Below, piece by piece: positions 17,686-26,481 of a stretch of 64,000 nucleotides of DNA; the stretch's first letter is position 1; each line of letters opens with the position of its first letter. The translations under genes were made by a program, and so were the position numbers. A model generated the notes under the pieces. It was not told where the DNA came from, made no database searches, and saw only the letters and a list, made by a program, of their open reading frames with translations. The DNA comes from Erythrobacter sp. SD-21 (lineage in GTDB: Bacteria > Pseudomonadota > Alphaproteobacteria > Sphingomonadales > Sphingomonadaceae): positions 1-64,000 of the forward strand of contig NZ_ABCG01000009.1 in assembly GCF_000181515.1 (NCBI RefSeq), written 5' to 3'.

Positions 17686-18930
17686 TTGACACAATCGGGT
17701 TTGATGCCCATCGACCGGATGGTTTCCAGGTCGCCTGCGGCAATTGGCGGAGGCGTGGCCGAAGGGTTCGAAGCGGTCGTCCCGGCTTTCTCGACGGCGC
17801 TCGAGGCGCGATCGGCGCTGGGTGCGTCCTGCACGATCTACCACCGCGGGCAGAAAGTCGTCGATCTCCACGGCGGCTGGAAAACAAAGGACCGAACGCG
17901 GGGCTGGGATAGCGACACCGCTACGCTGGTTTATTCGCTGACGAAGGGATTGACCGCTATCGCCGCCGCCGTGGCGGTCTCGCGCGGGCTGTTCTCCTAC
18001 GAGGAACGGGTTGCCGACATCTGGCCGGAGTTTGCCGCGCAGGGCAAGGACCGGATGAGCGTGGGCGAGGCACTGAGCGAGCAAGGCGGGCTTGCCGCCA
18101 TCGATTTCAAGCTCACGCTCGACAATCTCACCGACGAGGACGCGATTGCTGAAGCCATCGCTGCGCAAAAGCCCAACTGGACGCCGGGCGAACACGCCGG
18201 CAACCACGCCTACACGCTCGGCTGGATCGCCAGCGAACTCATCCGCCGCCGCGACCCGCAGGGCCGCAACCTCGGGCGTTTCTTCGCCGAGGAAGTCGCT
18301 GCTCCGCTGGGCGCAGACGTCTGGATCGGCTTGCCCGACAGCGTGGATCGCGACCGTCTGGCGCGGATCGAGGGCTTCAAGCTGCAGGACCTCTTCATAC
18401 ACCGCACCACCATGCCCTGGGCGCTCACTTTCGAGATGTGCCTGCCCGGCACGCTGGCCTTCCGCACGCTCAACAACCCGCTAATCATGCAGGGCCCCGG
18501 CGCGCTCGATTGCGAGCAGTTCTGGCAGAGCGGGCAGGGCGGGGCAGGCGGCATCGCGTCTGCCGATGGTCTTGCGAAGGTTTACCAGGCCTTCACCGCC
18601 GGCGGCGAGGCGCTGGGCATCACGCCCGAAGTCATGCGCCACCTCACAGAGGGACACAGGCCCCCTTCAAAGGGACTGAAGGACAAGGTGCTGAGCGCCG
18701 AAATGTATTATTCGCTCGGTTTCGAAAAACCGTTCGAGAAATGGGAATTCGCCCGCACCCGCAGCGCCTTCGGCAGCTTCGCAGTGGGCGGTTCGCTGGC
18801 CTATGCCGACCCGCAGGACGAGGTAGCCTACGCGTGGATCACCAACACCCTCGGCACCGGGAAGTGGGACGACCCGCGCGAAAAGATCGTGCGCGAGGCC
18901 TTCTACTCCTGCCTGGAGAATATCGCATGA
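17686..18930 (+). CDS. Beta-lactamase-like serine hydrolase (EstB type)
   Basis: A 414-residue member of the serine beta-lactamase/esterase EstB family. The active-site tetrad S-L-T-K is at residues 84-87 in LVYSLTKGL, and the second-motif tyrosine is in NHAYTLGW (Tyr176). No signal peptide is visible, so it acts in the cytoplasm, as family VIII esterases usually do, rather than on peptidoglycan. A TTG at 17686 preceded by GGGGG is taken as start; an ATG at 17704 would remove six residues. It is the first gene of a coupled operon: its stop overlaps the metallophosphoesterase start (ATGA). The substrate is unknown; an ester of a lipid or hydroxy-acid is an inference from the neighbours. Confidence 0.82.
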   Translation: MTQSGLMPIDRMVSRSPAAIGGGVAEGFEAVVPAFSTALEARSALGASCTIYHRGQKVVDLHGGWKTKDRTRGWDSDTATLVYSLTKGLTAIAAAVAVSRGLFSYEERVADIWPEFAAQGKDRMSVGEALSEQGGLAAIDFKLTLDNLTDEDAIAEAIAAQKPNWTPGEHAGNHAYTLGWIASELIRRRDPQGRNLGRFFAEEVAAPLGADVWIGLPDSVDRDRLARIEGFKLQDLFIHRTTMPWALTFEMCLPGTLAFRTLNNPLIMQGPGALDCEQFWQSGQGGAGGIASADGLAKVYQAFTAGGEALGITPEVMRHLTEGHRPPSKGLKDKVLSAEMYYSLGFEKPFEKWEFARTRSAFGSFAVGGSLAYADPQDEVAYAWITNTLGTGKWDDPREKIVREAFYSCLENIA

Positions 18931-20360
18931 GCATCGCCCATATCGTGTTGTCGGACCTCCATCTCGGCGCGCGTGACAGCCTGCTGACCCATGTCAACGG
19001 CGCGGACGAAATCGCCGAGGGGCCTTCGGAAGTCCTGGCAAGCTTTGCCAACGCGCTGCGCGAGACGCTGAAGGAGGGCGAGAAGCCGCAGCTGGTGCTG
19101 CTCGGCGACGCTCTCGATCTCGGCCTCTCGCCCTTCGGCGATGTGTCCAAGAGTTTCCTCCAGCTGATCGACGCCTTCTTCCCGGCAGAGGGCGGTGAAA
19201 TCTTCAGCCGCGAGATCATCTATGTCGCGGGCAATCACGATCACCACCTCTGGCGCATGGCGCAGGACCATCGCTTCGTGCGTTCGGTGATGAAGGGCGA
19301 GATCCCGGGCGATCTCGAATACGTCACTACCATAACCGGCACGCCGACGCATCGCTGCCGCATGATGGAATCGCTGATCGCGCACCGTCCGCACATGGCG
19401 GGGGCGCATGTCCACATCGCCTATCCCAATTGGGGCCTCGCCGACCGTAGCCGCAACCGCGCCGTCGTGATGCACCACGGGCATTACGTCGATTCCATGT
19501 ACCGCGCGCTGTCGAACTTCCGCAGCTTCCTCGAGGGCAGCGAGACGCGGCCTGCGACCATGCGCGAACTCGAAGAGCAGAACGGCCCGTGGATCGATTT
19601 CCTGTGGTCCGACCTCGGCAGCGCCGGCAAGATCGGCGGCGAGGCGGGCACGCTTTACGAGACCATGCTGAGTGCGGGTGCCAGCCACGACATGGCCGGA
19701 AGCATCGCGCGCCGCGTCACCGGCGGGCTGCACGCCAAGCTTGGCATCAATCCCAAGATGGAACTGAAATACGGCATCACGCTGGACAACCTCATCCGTG
19801 CAGGTGTCGACCTCACCGCCGGGCGCGGAGCGGAAAAGCAGCGCGAGGGTTATCGCCATGTGCTGGGCGAGGACGAGGTCGACGATATCGGCTGGTATCT
19901 CGGCACGCCCATGGCCGCGCAGCTGCGCGAGGAACTGGGCGAGCTGCCGCAGGAACTGCATTTCGTCTTCGGCCACACGCACAAGCCGTTCCAGGACGAG
20001 CTGATGGTGGAGGGCTACGTCCTGCCCGTAGGCGTCTTCAACACCGGCGGCTGGGTGCTCGACGAGCCGGGCCTGATGCCGGTACAGGGCTGCGCCGCCA
20101 TGCTGGTGTCGGACGAGCTGGAAGTCGCCTCGCTCCGCCTCTTCAACGATCCGGTCGACGGCGTGATGCTGCCGGTCCGCGTCGAAGGTAGCGGGCGCGA
20201 GACGAAGCTGGTGGGCGAAGCTGCCGCAGCCGTCGAAGCGGCCGCCTCGCACTGGGCCGATTTCTCTCGCGCCGTCCATGCGCGCATCGACGAGAAGGGC
20301 GCCAAGCGCGTGCGCCGTTTCCTCGAGACATCCGAACACATGCGGGAGGCCGCGGAATGA
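18927..20360 (+). CDS. Metallophosphoesterase
   Basis: A 477-residue calcineurin-like phosphoesterase. The metal-binding motifs appear in order: SDLHLGARD near residue 9, LLGDALDLG near 56, AGNHDHHLW near 97, then MHHGHYV and FGHTHKPF in the second half. All metal ligands are intact. The remaining sequence is much larger than simple phosphatases and is not recognised, including a segment around residues 190-310 that is probably helical. The start at 18927 overlaps the stop of the hydrolase gene, and the stop overlaps the start of the GMC fusion gene, so the three are translationally coupled. The substrate cannot be told from the sequence. Confidence 0.88.
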   Translation: MSIAHIVLSDLHLGARDSLLTHVNGADEIAEGPSEVLASFANALRETLKEGEKPQLVLLGDALDLGLSPFGDVSKSFLQLIDAFFPAEGGEIFSREIIYVAGNHDHHLWRMAQDHRFVRSVMKGEIPGDLEYVTTITGTPTHRCRMMESLIAHRPHMAGAHVHIAYPNWGLADRSRNRAVVMHHGHYVDSMYRALSNFRSFLEGSETRPATMRELEEQNGPWIDFLWSDLGSAGKIGGEAGTLYETMLSAGASHDMAGSIARRVTGGLHAKLGINPKMELKYGITLDNLIRAGVDLTAGRGAEKQREGYRHVLGEDEVDDIGWYLGTPMAAQLREELGELPQELHFVFGHTHKPFQDELMVEGYVLPVGVFNTGGWVLDEPGLMPVQGCAAMLVSDELEVASLRLFNDPVDGVMLPVRVEGSGRETKLVGEAAAAVEAAASHWADFSRAVHARIDEKGAKRVRRFLETSEHMREAAE

Positions 20361-23300
20361 CCACCCTGCAGAAACGCATCGCCAAGCCGCTGTCGCGGGC
20401 GAAAGCGCATTATACCGTCGTCGTCATCGGCTCGGGCTATGGCGCGGGCGTTGCCGCCAGCCGCCTTGCGCGCGCCGGGCAGGATGTCTGTGTGCTCGAA
20501 CGCGGCAAGGAATTTCTGCCGGGCGAATACCCGAACAAGATCGCGGACGCACAAAGCGCAATGCAGTTCAACGCCAAGGGTGGCCGGATCGGCGAGCCGG
20601 ATGCGCTGTTCGAAGTCCATGTGAACGAGGACCAGTACGCCCTGGTCGGCTGCGGCCTCGGCGGCACCTCGCTGATCAACGCCAATGTCGCGCTCGAACT
20701 CGACAAGCGCCTGCTCTACGAGGCGCACTGGCCCGCCGCCTTCCGCGAAAACCGCGAGGAGATCGACGCCTATTACGAGCGGGCGCGCGAGATGCTTTCG
20801 CCCAATCCCTATCCCGACAGCTACCCTGCGCTCGGCAAGCTGGAGGCGCTGGAGCATTCGGCCAAGGCGATGGGCAAGCGTTTCTACAAGACGCCGATCA
20901 ACGTCACCTTCGAGGACAAGACCAACCGCTTCGGCGTGCCGCAACCGGCCTGCACCAATTGCGGCGATTGTGTTTCGGGCTGCAATGTCGGCGCGAAGAA
21001 CACGACGCTGATGAACTACCTTCCCGATGCGGCGAACCATGGCGCGGAAATCTTTACGCAGGCCAAGGTGCTCTGGATCGAGCGCAAGGGCGAGCAATGG
21101 CGCGTCCATCTTGAGGCCAATGGCAAGGATGCGGGGAAAGGACCTGCAAGCATCACCGCCGAGCATGTCATGCTGGGTGCAGGCGCGATCGGATCGACCG
21201 AAATCCTCCTGCGCTCGCGCGACAAGGGCCTGCCGCTGTCCAAGCGCCTCGGTCACGGTTTCTCGGGCAATGGCGACGGCCTGGGCTTTGCCTATGACAG
21301 CTATTTCAAGGCCGAGAAGCAGGGCGATGTGCTCACCGCGCAGCCGATCCACGCCATCGGCGTGGGCGCGAACCAAGTCTCCAAGGAAGCCTATCCCGGC
21401 CCCTGCATCACCGGCGTGATCGACATTCGCGACACGAAGGACGTGACGAAGGGGCTGGTAATCGAGGAGGGCGTGGCCCCCGGCATCATCGGCGCCGCGC
21501 TTGCGCCCGCCTTCTTCTTCGGCGAGGCGCTGGCCGACGGGTTCACCCGCTTCGGCATGGACCAGGTCAAGCCGCGCCTGCTCGACGCCAAGGCGATGGG
21601 CGAGGCGTTCCAGGCCGATCCGGCCAGCATCGGCGAATGGGCCTACAAAGGGCCGCTTTCGCGAATGCAGACCTATCTCGTGATGAGCGTCGACGATTCG
21701 CATGGCCAGCTCGCGCTCGAGGATGACCGCATCACCGTACGCTGGGCCGATGCGGGCAAGCAGGACACCTTCACCCGCGACGACGATCTGATGCGCGAAG
21801 CCGCCGAAGCGATCCAGGCGCAGTATTTCTCCGACCCGATCTGGAACGCGCAGATGGGCCGCAAGCTCATCACCGTCCACCCGATCGGCGGTTGCGGCAT
21901 GGGCGACGACGCGGCCAGCGGCGTGGTGGACGACACCTGCCGCGTTTTCGCGGGCGAGGCGGGCACGGATGTCCACGAGGGTCTCTACGTGTGCGACGGG
22001 GCGGCGCTTCCGGGCGCGGTCGGCGTCAATCCGCTGCTGACCATCACCGCCGTGGCCGAACGCGCGCTCGAGAAGATGGCGCAGCGAAACGGCTGGACCA
22101 TCGACTATACGCTGAGCGCAGAAGGTCCGCTGCCGGAGCCGGTGGAAGACGATTGCGGCGTCGACGACGAACCGTTCAAGGTGAACTTCGGCGAGAAGCT
22201 CGAACTCTCGGTGGCGAAATGGGTCGCCGGACACGCCATCGACCCGGTCTCGCGCCAGATCGAGGCGGCGGCCCTCCATTTCGAGAGCGACGCCATCGAC
22301 AAAGGCAAGGCGGCAATCCGCAAGCTGGTGAAGGAGCATCCCGAGGCGATGAGCCCGGGGCTCGCCTTCACCGAGACCATGGCCGGACATATCAGCGCCA
22401 AGGGCTGCCACCATCGCCCCTGCGACCACGCCGAGCGCATTCGCGACGATTACGCCAATGGCGCGGCATGGGGACGCTGCGAGGGAAGCGAATGCAGCTT
22501 CCTGCTGACCGTCACCACCGAGAACCTCCATCGCATGATCGAGGAGCGCGAGCATCGCTCGGCGATCACCGGCACGGTGCTGGTGAGCGCGATTTCGCCC
22601 GACCCGCTTCCCGTGCGCGAAGGCACGTTCCGCCTGCTGGTGGCCGATCCGGGCCAGCCGGAAAGCTGGAAGATGCTTTACGACATGGTGCTGGAAGGTC
22701 CCGAAGGGCCGATCCACTTCCATGGCTTCAAGACGCTGCAGCAGCGCGGCAAGTCCGATCCCTGGACCGATCTCACGACGCTGTTCGTCACCCTGCGCCA
22801 CGGCGAGGACGAGAACGGGGAGCTGATCGGGCGCGGGATGCTCAGGCTGGGCGTCAACGAGTTCATGCGCCAGCTGACCACGATCGAGGTGCACGATGCC
22901 GACACGCTCGTCGGCCATGTCGTGAACCTCATCCCTAAGGCGAAGAAGGCGATCGAGACCGTTTTCGTCGGCAAGTATGCTGGCTTCTTCGCCATGACCG
23001 TCTTCCGCGCCTATGGCGGGATGCTGGCGACGCTCAACGACTTCCCGAAGACCGACGCGAAAAGTTTCGTGGCGCGCGAAATGCGCCTGCCGCCCGCCGA
23101 ACGCCACATCGTGCCGACGGGAGACGGGGTGAACATCGGCCTCACCCGCTATCGCGGCGGCACGCGCGGGCCGCTGGTGCTGGCACCTGGCTTCTCGGTG
23201 CGCGCGTCGAGCTTTGCGACGCCGACCGTGGATGAAAACCTCACCGAAAGCCTCGTCGCCAAGGGTTACGACGTGTGGCTGTTCGACTACCGCGCCAGCA

Positions 23301-24157
23301 ACGATGCGGGCAACGACATCGAGCGCCCGCCCGAATTCACCATCGACCACATCGCCCGCTACGACTGGCCCGCAGCGGTTGATAAAATCCGCAAGGTCAC
23401 GGGTGCGGAAAGCGTGCAGGCGCTGGCGCATTGCGTGGGGTCGATGAGCCTTCTCATGGGTATCGGCGCGGGCCATGTCTCGGACGTGCGTTCGCTGATC
23501 AGTTCGCAGCTGACGCTGCACCCGGTCACCGACTGGCTGAACTACCTCAAGGCCGATCTGGGCGTGGCAGGCGCGCTGTCGCAGATCTCGTTGCTCGACG
23601 GGCATCTCGATTTCGTGAGCCAAGGGACCGAGACCGATTACGAGATCGACGCGGTCGCCTACCAGATCCCCGTGCCGGACGGGCAGGCCTGCAAGAACCC
23701 CACTTGCCGCCGGGTGTTCGGCGTGTTCGGTCCAAGCTGGGACCACTCGCAGCTCGGCCACGACACGCACAACGCGCTCGGCAGCATGTTCAGCCGCGTC
23801 TCGCTCAAACCTTTCGAGCAGCTCTGCACGATCATGCACGACGGGCTGGCGGTGAATGCGGACGGCCAGGCGGTCTACACCTCCGCCGATGCAGCGCGCC
23901 GGCTGGCGCTGCCGATCAGCTTCCTGTCGGGTGCGACCAACCGCATATTCTACCCGGAAAGCGGGCAGCGCACGCGGATGTGGCTGGCCGATCACAACGG
24001 CAGCGACCTCTATCAGCAGCGCGTCGTGCCCAATTACGGGCACATGGACCTGTTCATCGGCTACAACGCGCATCGTGACGTGACGCCGGTGATCCTCGAA
24101 CAGCTCGAATGGCTGGACGCGCAGGCCGAAGCGACCGGAGAACGCCGCACGGCGTGA
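20357..24157 (+). CDS. GMC oxidoreductase fused to an alpha/beta hydrolase
   Basis: A 1266-residue multidomain protein. Residues 1-575 form a cholesterol-oxidase-type GMC flavoenzyme: FAD loop VVVIGSGYGAG (21-31), GCGLGGTSLINAN (98-110), active-site HPIGGCGMG (His508) and VGVNPLLTITAVAERA (Asn558). Within it four cysteines at 199, 202, 205 and 209 are spaced C-x2-C-x2-C-x3-C, like a 4Fe-4S site. Residues about 580-900 are a domain I do not recognise, with a Cys/His-rich patch (KGCHHRPCDHAE) and beta-rich sequence. Residues about 915-1260 are an alpha/beta hydrolase whose nucleophile elbow reads ALAHCVGSMS, with Cys1026 in place of serine, and whose late His lies in YGHMDLF. The usual acidic residue seems to be Asn (GATNRIF). 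The product may oxidise and then cleave a sterol-, terpenoid- or polyester-like compound; this is inference. Confidence 0.85.
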   Translation: MTTLQKRIAKPLSRAKAHYTVVVIGSGYGAGVAASRLARAGQDVCVLERGKEFLPGEYPNKIADAQSAMQFNAKGGRIGEPDALFEVHVNEDQYALVGCGLGGTSLINANVALELDKRLLYEAHWPAAFRENREEIDAYYERAREMLSPNPYPDSYPALGKLEALEHSAKAMGKRFYKTPINVTFEDKTNRFGVPQPACTNCGDCVSGCNVGAKNTTLMNYLPDAANHGAEIFTQAKVLWIERKGEQWRVHLEANGKDAGKGPASITAEHVMLGAGAIGSTEILLRSRDKGLPLSKRLGHGFSGNGDGLGFAYDSYFKAEKQGDVLTAQPIHAIGVGANQVSKEAYPGPCITGVIDIRDTKDVTKGLVIEEGVAPGIIGAALAPAFFFGEALADGFTRFGMDQVKPRLLDAKAMGEAFQADPASIGEWAYKGPLSRMQTYLVMSVDDSHGQLALEDDRITVRWADAGKQDTFTRDDDLMREAAEAIQAQYFSDPIWNAQMGRKLITVHPIGGCGMGDDAASGVVDDTCRVFAGEAGTDVHEGLYVCDGAALPGAVGVNPLLTITAVAERALEKMAQRNGWTIDYTLSAEGPLPEPVEDDCGVDDEPFKVNFGEKLELSVAKWVAGHAIDPVSRQIEAAALHFESDAIDKGKAAIRKLVKEHPEAMSPGLAFTETMAGHISAKGCHHRPCDHAERIRDDYANGAAWGRCEGSECSFLLTVTTENLHRMIEEREHRSAITGTVLVSAISPDPLPVREGTFRLLVADPGQPESWKMLYDMVLEGPEGPIHFHGFKTLQQRGKSDPWTDLTTLFVTLRHGEDENGELIGRGMLRLGVNEFMRQLTTIEVHDADTLVGHVVNLIPKAKKAIETVFVGKYAGFFAMTVFRAYGGMLATLNDFPKTDAKSFVAREMRLPPAERHIVPTGDGVNIGLTRYRGGTRGPLVLAPGFSVRASSFATPTVDENLTESLVAKGYDVWLFDYRASNDAGNDIERPPEFTIDHIARYDWPAAVDKIRKVTGAESVQALAHCVGSMSLLMGIGAGHVSDVRSLISSQLTLHPVTDWLNYLKADLGVAGALSQISLLDGHLDFVSQGTETDYEIDAVAYQIPVPDGQACKNPTCRRVFGVFGPSWDHSQLGHDTHNALGSMFSRVSLKPFEQLCTIMHDGLAVNADGQAVYTSADAARRLALPISFLSGATNRIFYPESGQRTRMWLADHNGSDLYQQRVVPNYGHMDLFIGYNAHRDVTPVILEQLEWLDAQAEATGERRTA

Positions 24158-24201
24158 CATGCTCACTTGCGGGGCGGCGGGAGCGGGACTAGTCACGCGC
24201 C

Positions 24202-25344
24202 ATGACCGACAAAGCTACCATGACCGGCCGCCCCGTAATCTCCTCGACCGGCCTCTTCACCCCGTCCGAAAGCATCACCAACGAGGAGCTGGTCGCCAGT
24301 TTCAACGAATACGTGCGGCGCCACAACGCGGCGAATGCCGAGGCGATCGAGGCGGGCGAAGTGGAACCGCTCAACGAAAGCTCGGTCGAATTCATCGAGA
24401 AGGCGAGCGGGATCAAGGCGCGCCACGTGATGGCGAAAGTGCCGGTGCTCGATCCGGAAATCATGGCCCCGCGCTGGCCGCAGCGCTCGAACGACGAGCT
24501 GTCGATCCTCGCCGAAATCGGCGTGAAAGCGGCGACACAGGCGCTGGAGCGCGCTGGGCGAAAGCCGGAAGACGTGGACGCGGTGCTTTGCGCGGCCTCC
24601 AACATGGAGCGCCCCTATCCGGCGATGGCGATCGAGATCCAACAGGCGCTAGGGATCGACGGCTTCGGTTTCGACATGAACGTCGCGTGCTCGTCCGCCA
24701 CCTTCGGCATCCAGACCGCGGCGGACTATATCCGCTCAGGCAACGCGAAGAGCGTGCTGGTCATCAGCCCGGAGATTACCAGCGGCCATCTCAACTGGCG
24801 CGATCGGGACAGCCACTTCATCTTCGGCGATGTGGCGACGGCAGTGCTGGTGGAAGATGCCGCCATTGCCCCTGCCGACCATTGGGACATCCTCGGCACC
24901 AAGCTGAAGACGGTTTTCTCGAACAACATCCGCAACAACTTCGGCTTCCTCAACCGCGCCTATCCCGACGATGCGGGCGGGCCGGACAAGCTTTTCGTCC
25001 AGGAAGGGCGCAAGGTCTTCAAGGAAGTCGTGCCCATGGTCGCGCAGATGATCGTGGACGAGGCCGAGCGGCTCGATCTCGATCCGCAGGGCCTGCGCCG
25101 CCTATGGCTGCACCAGGCGAATACGGGCATGAACCGCCTGATCGCGCATCGCGTTCTGGGCCATGAGGCGAACGAAGACGAAAGCCCGACGGTGCTCGAC
25201 ACCTACGGCAACACATCGAGCGCGGGCTCGATCATCGCCTTCCACCTTCACAGCAAAGACCTGGAGGCCGGCGACACCGGCCTCATCTGCAGCTTCGGCG
25301 CGGGTTATTCGGCCGGTACGGTGTTCGTCCGCAAGTCGGCCTGA
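24202..25344 (+). CDS. Beta-ketoacyl-ACP synthase III-like condensing enzyme
   Basis: A 380-residue thiolase-fold condensing enzyme with an intact Cys-His-Asn triad: Cys163 in NVACSSATFG, His304 in LWLHQANTGMN and Asn337 in TYGNTSSAGS. It is longer than classical FabH (about 317) because of an insertion near residues 35-100. From memory it resembles the Pseudomonas PA3286 type, which condenses medium-chain acyl-CoA with malonyl-ACP and shunts beta-oxidation products into fatty acid synthesis. It starts 44 bases after the GMC fusion gene and is probably the last gene of that operon. Its 3' end overlaps the convergent PAP2-like gene by 40 bases. Confidence 0.85.
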   Translation: MTDKATMTGRPVISSTGLFTPSESITNEELVASFNEYVRRHNAANAEAIEAGEVEPLNESSVEFIEKASGIKARHVMAKVPVLDPEIMAPRWPQRSNDELSILAEIGVKAATQALERAGRKPEDVDAVLCAASNMERPYPAMAIEIQQALGIDGFGFDMNVACSSATFGIQTAADYIRSGNAKSVLVISPEITSGHLNWRDRDSHFIFGDVATAVLVEDAAIAPADHWDILGTKLKTVFSNNIRNNFGFLNRAYPDDAGGPDKLFVQEGRKVFKEVVPMVAQMIVDEAERLDLDPQGLRRLWLHQANTGMNRLIAHRVLGHEANEDESPTVLDTYGNTSSAGSIIAFHLHSKDLEAGDTGLICSFGAGYSAGTVFVRKSA

Positions 25345-26381
25345 CCTCCCGGGACCGGCACGCGGTCCCACGCCTCGAACACCAGCTCGGCGAATTCCCA
25401 GATTAGCCAGACGGCGACGAGGCTGACCAGCCCGTCGAGCGCGTAGTGATAGGCGAGGTGGACCGATCCGATCCAGATCACCACCATGAACCAGAAGAAG
25501 AAGCGTCCGGCCTTCACCGAGGTCTCGCGCGCGGCCAGCCAGAAGAGCACGCATACGGCGATGTGCATCGAGGGCATGGCGCTGATTCCGCGGCCGAGAC
25601 CGTTGTCCGCGCTGAGGTAACTCGCCAGCAGCATATCCTGCACCGGCACGGTCATCACCGGCACCTGCTCGTTGGCCGAGCGCAGATAGTCCATCTGGGG
25701 CGCGAAGTCGGGGATGCCGAGGATCGGTTCGACGAAGACCGGCCCTACTGACGCCAGCCATGTCGCCAGCAAACCGCCGACCAAGGACCACGCCATGGCA
25801 TAGCTCAAGAAGAACTTGCGCCTGACGCCCTTGTACACGCCGGGCGCGATCGCCACGACAGCCACGCCGAGATAAAGCAGCAGCACCCAGAGGTGATAGA
25901 GCACGGCGAGCGTCGCCGACACCACCGGCCAGCCGAACACGGGCTGCAGCACTTCCCACGCATCGTAGCCGAACAGCAGAGCCCGCTCCCAGGCGATGAA
26001 GGTCGGGTCCCAGTCGAATTCGCTAAAGAGCGGGATCATCGCCTTCAGGCTTGAGAAGACGGGGATCAGGATGGCGCACATGAGCAGGAGCGGGACGCTT
26101 GCCGCCAGCGTGGCGAGGGCGGAACGCGTCAAGTACCGCTCTCGCGCCCAGGCGAAGGGGCGGGCGGGCCGATCCCGGAACAGGCGCCAGATAATATCGA
26201 CAAAGAACCAGGCGATGGCGCCCGTGTAGATGAGCTGGATGCTCGTGGTCGAACCCGCGTTGTCATAGGGAATGTCGAAGCGCGACCACAGGTAAAACAC
26301 CACCGCCGCGCAGGCGAGACCGTAGAAATAGAGCGGAAATTCTCCCCACCAGCGGCGGGCAACCTGCGAGAGCGTGTTCAT
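25305..26381 (-). CDS. PAP2-superfamily membrane protein, inositolphosphotransferase-like
   Basis: A 358-residue integral membrane protein with about eight hydrophobic segments. The PAP2 catalytic motifs appear in the form seen in the Aur1/Ipt1-like branch: SAMPSMHIAVCVLF near residue 275 and HLAYHYALDGLVS near 315, giving the two histidines and the aspartate of the phosphotransfer site; the classical N-terminal KxxxxxxRP motif is not obvious. It may be a lipid phosphatase or a phosphoryl head-group transferase. The ATG at 26381 (MNTLSQVARRWW) is chosen since upstream sequence to 26504 has no membrane or family character. It is convergent with the FabH-like gene. Confidence 0.75.
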   Translation of the reverse strand: MNTLSQVARRWWGEFPLYFYGLACAAVVFYLWSRFDIPYDNAGSTTSIQLIYTGAIAWFFVDIIWRLFRDRPARPFAWARERYLTRSALATLAASVPLLLMCAILIPVFSSLKAMIPLFSEFDWDPTFIAWERALLFGYDAWEVLQPVFGWPVVSATLAVLYHLWVLLLYLGVAVVAIAPGVYKGVRRKFFLSYAMAWSLVGGLLATWLASVGPVFVEPILGIPDFAPQMDYLRSANEQVPVMTVPVQDMLLASYLSADNGLGRGISAMPSMHIAVCVLFWLAARETSVKAGRFFFWFMVVIWIGSVHLAYHYALDGLVSLVAVWLIWEFAELVFEAWDRVPVPGGQADLRTNTVPAE

Positions 26382-26481
26382 AAGCTGGCGTTTACCATGA
26401 TTGGGTGAAGGAATCGCTAAGCCGGTGATGCACCCGCGTTGCAAGCTTGTGACGCGCGGTTTCCCCGCGTAGTGGACAGCT

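Noticed and set aside
18903..20339. A 478-codon antisense frame opposite the metallophosphoesterase gene
   Set aside because: Same shadow effect; no domain, no ribosome-binding site, and the sense gene has all metal-binding motifs.
20015..24196. A 1393-codon open frame antisense to the GMC fusion gene
   Set aside because: It is a mirror of the high-GC sense gene, with Arg/His/Ala-rich low-information sequence and no recognisable motif. The sense strand carries clear FAD and catalytic motifs.
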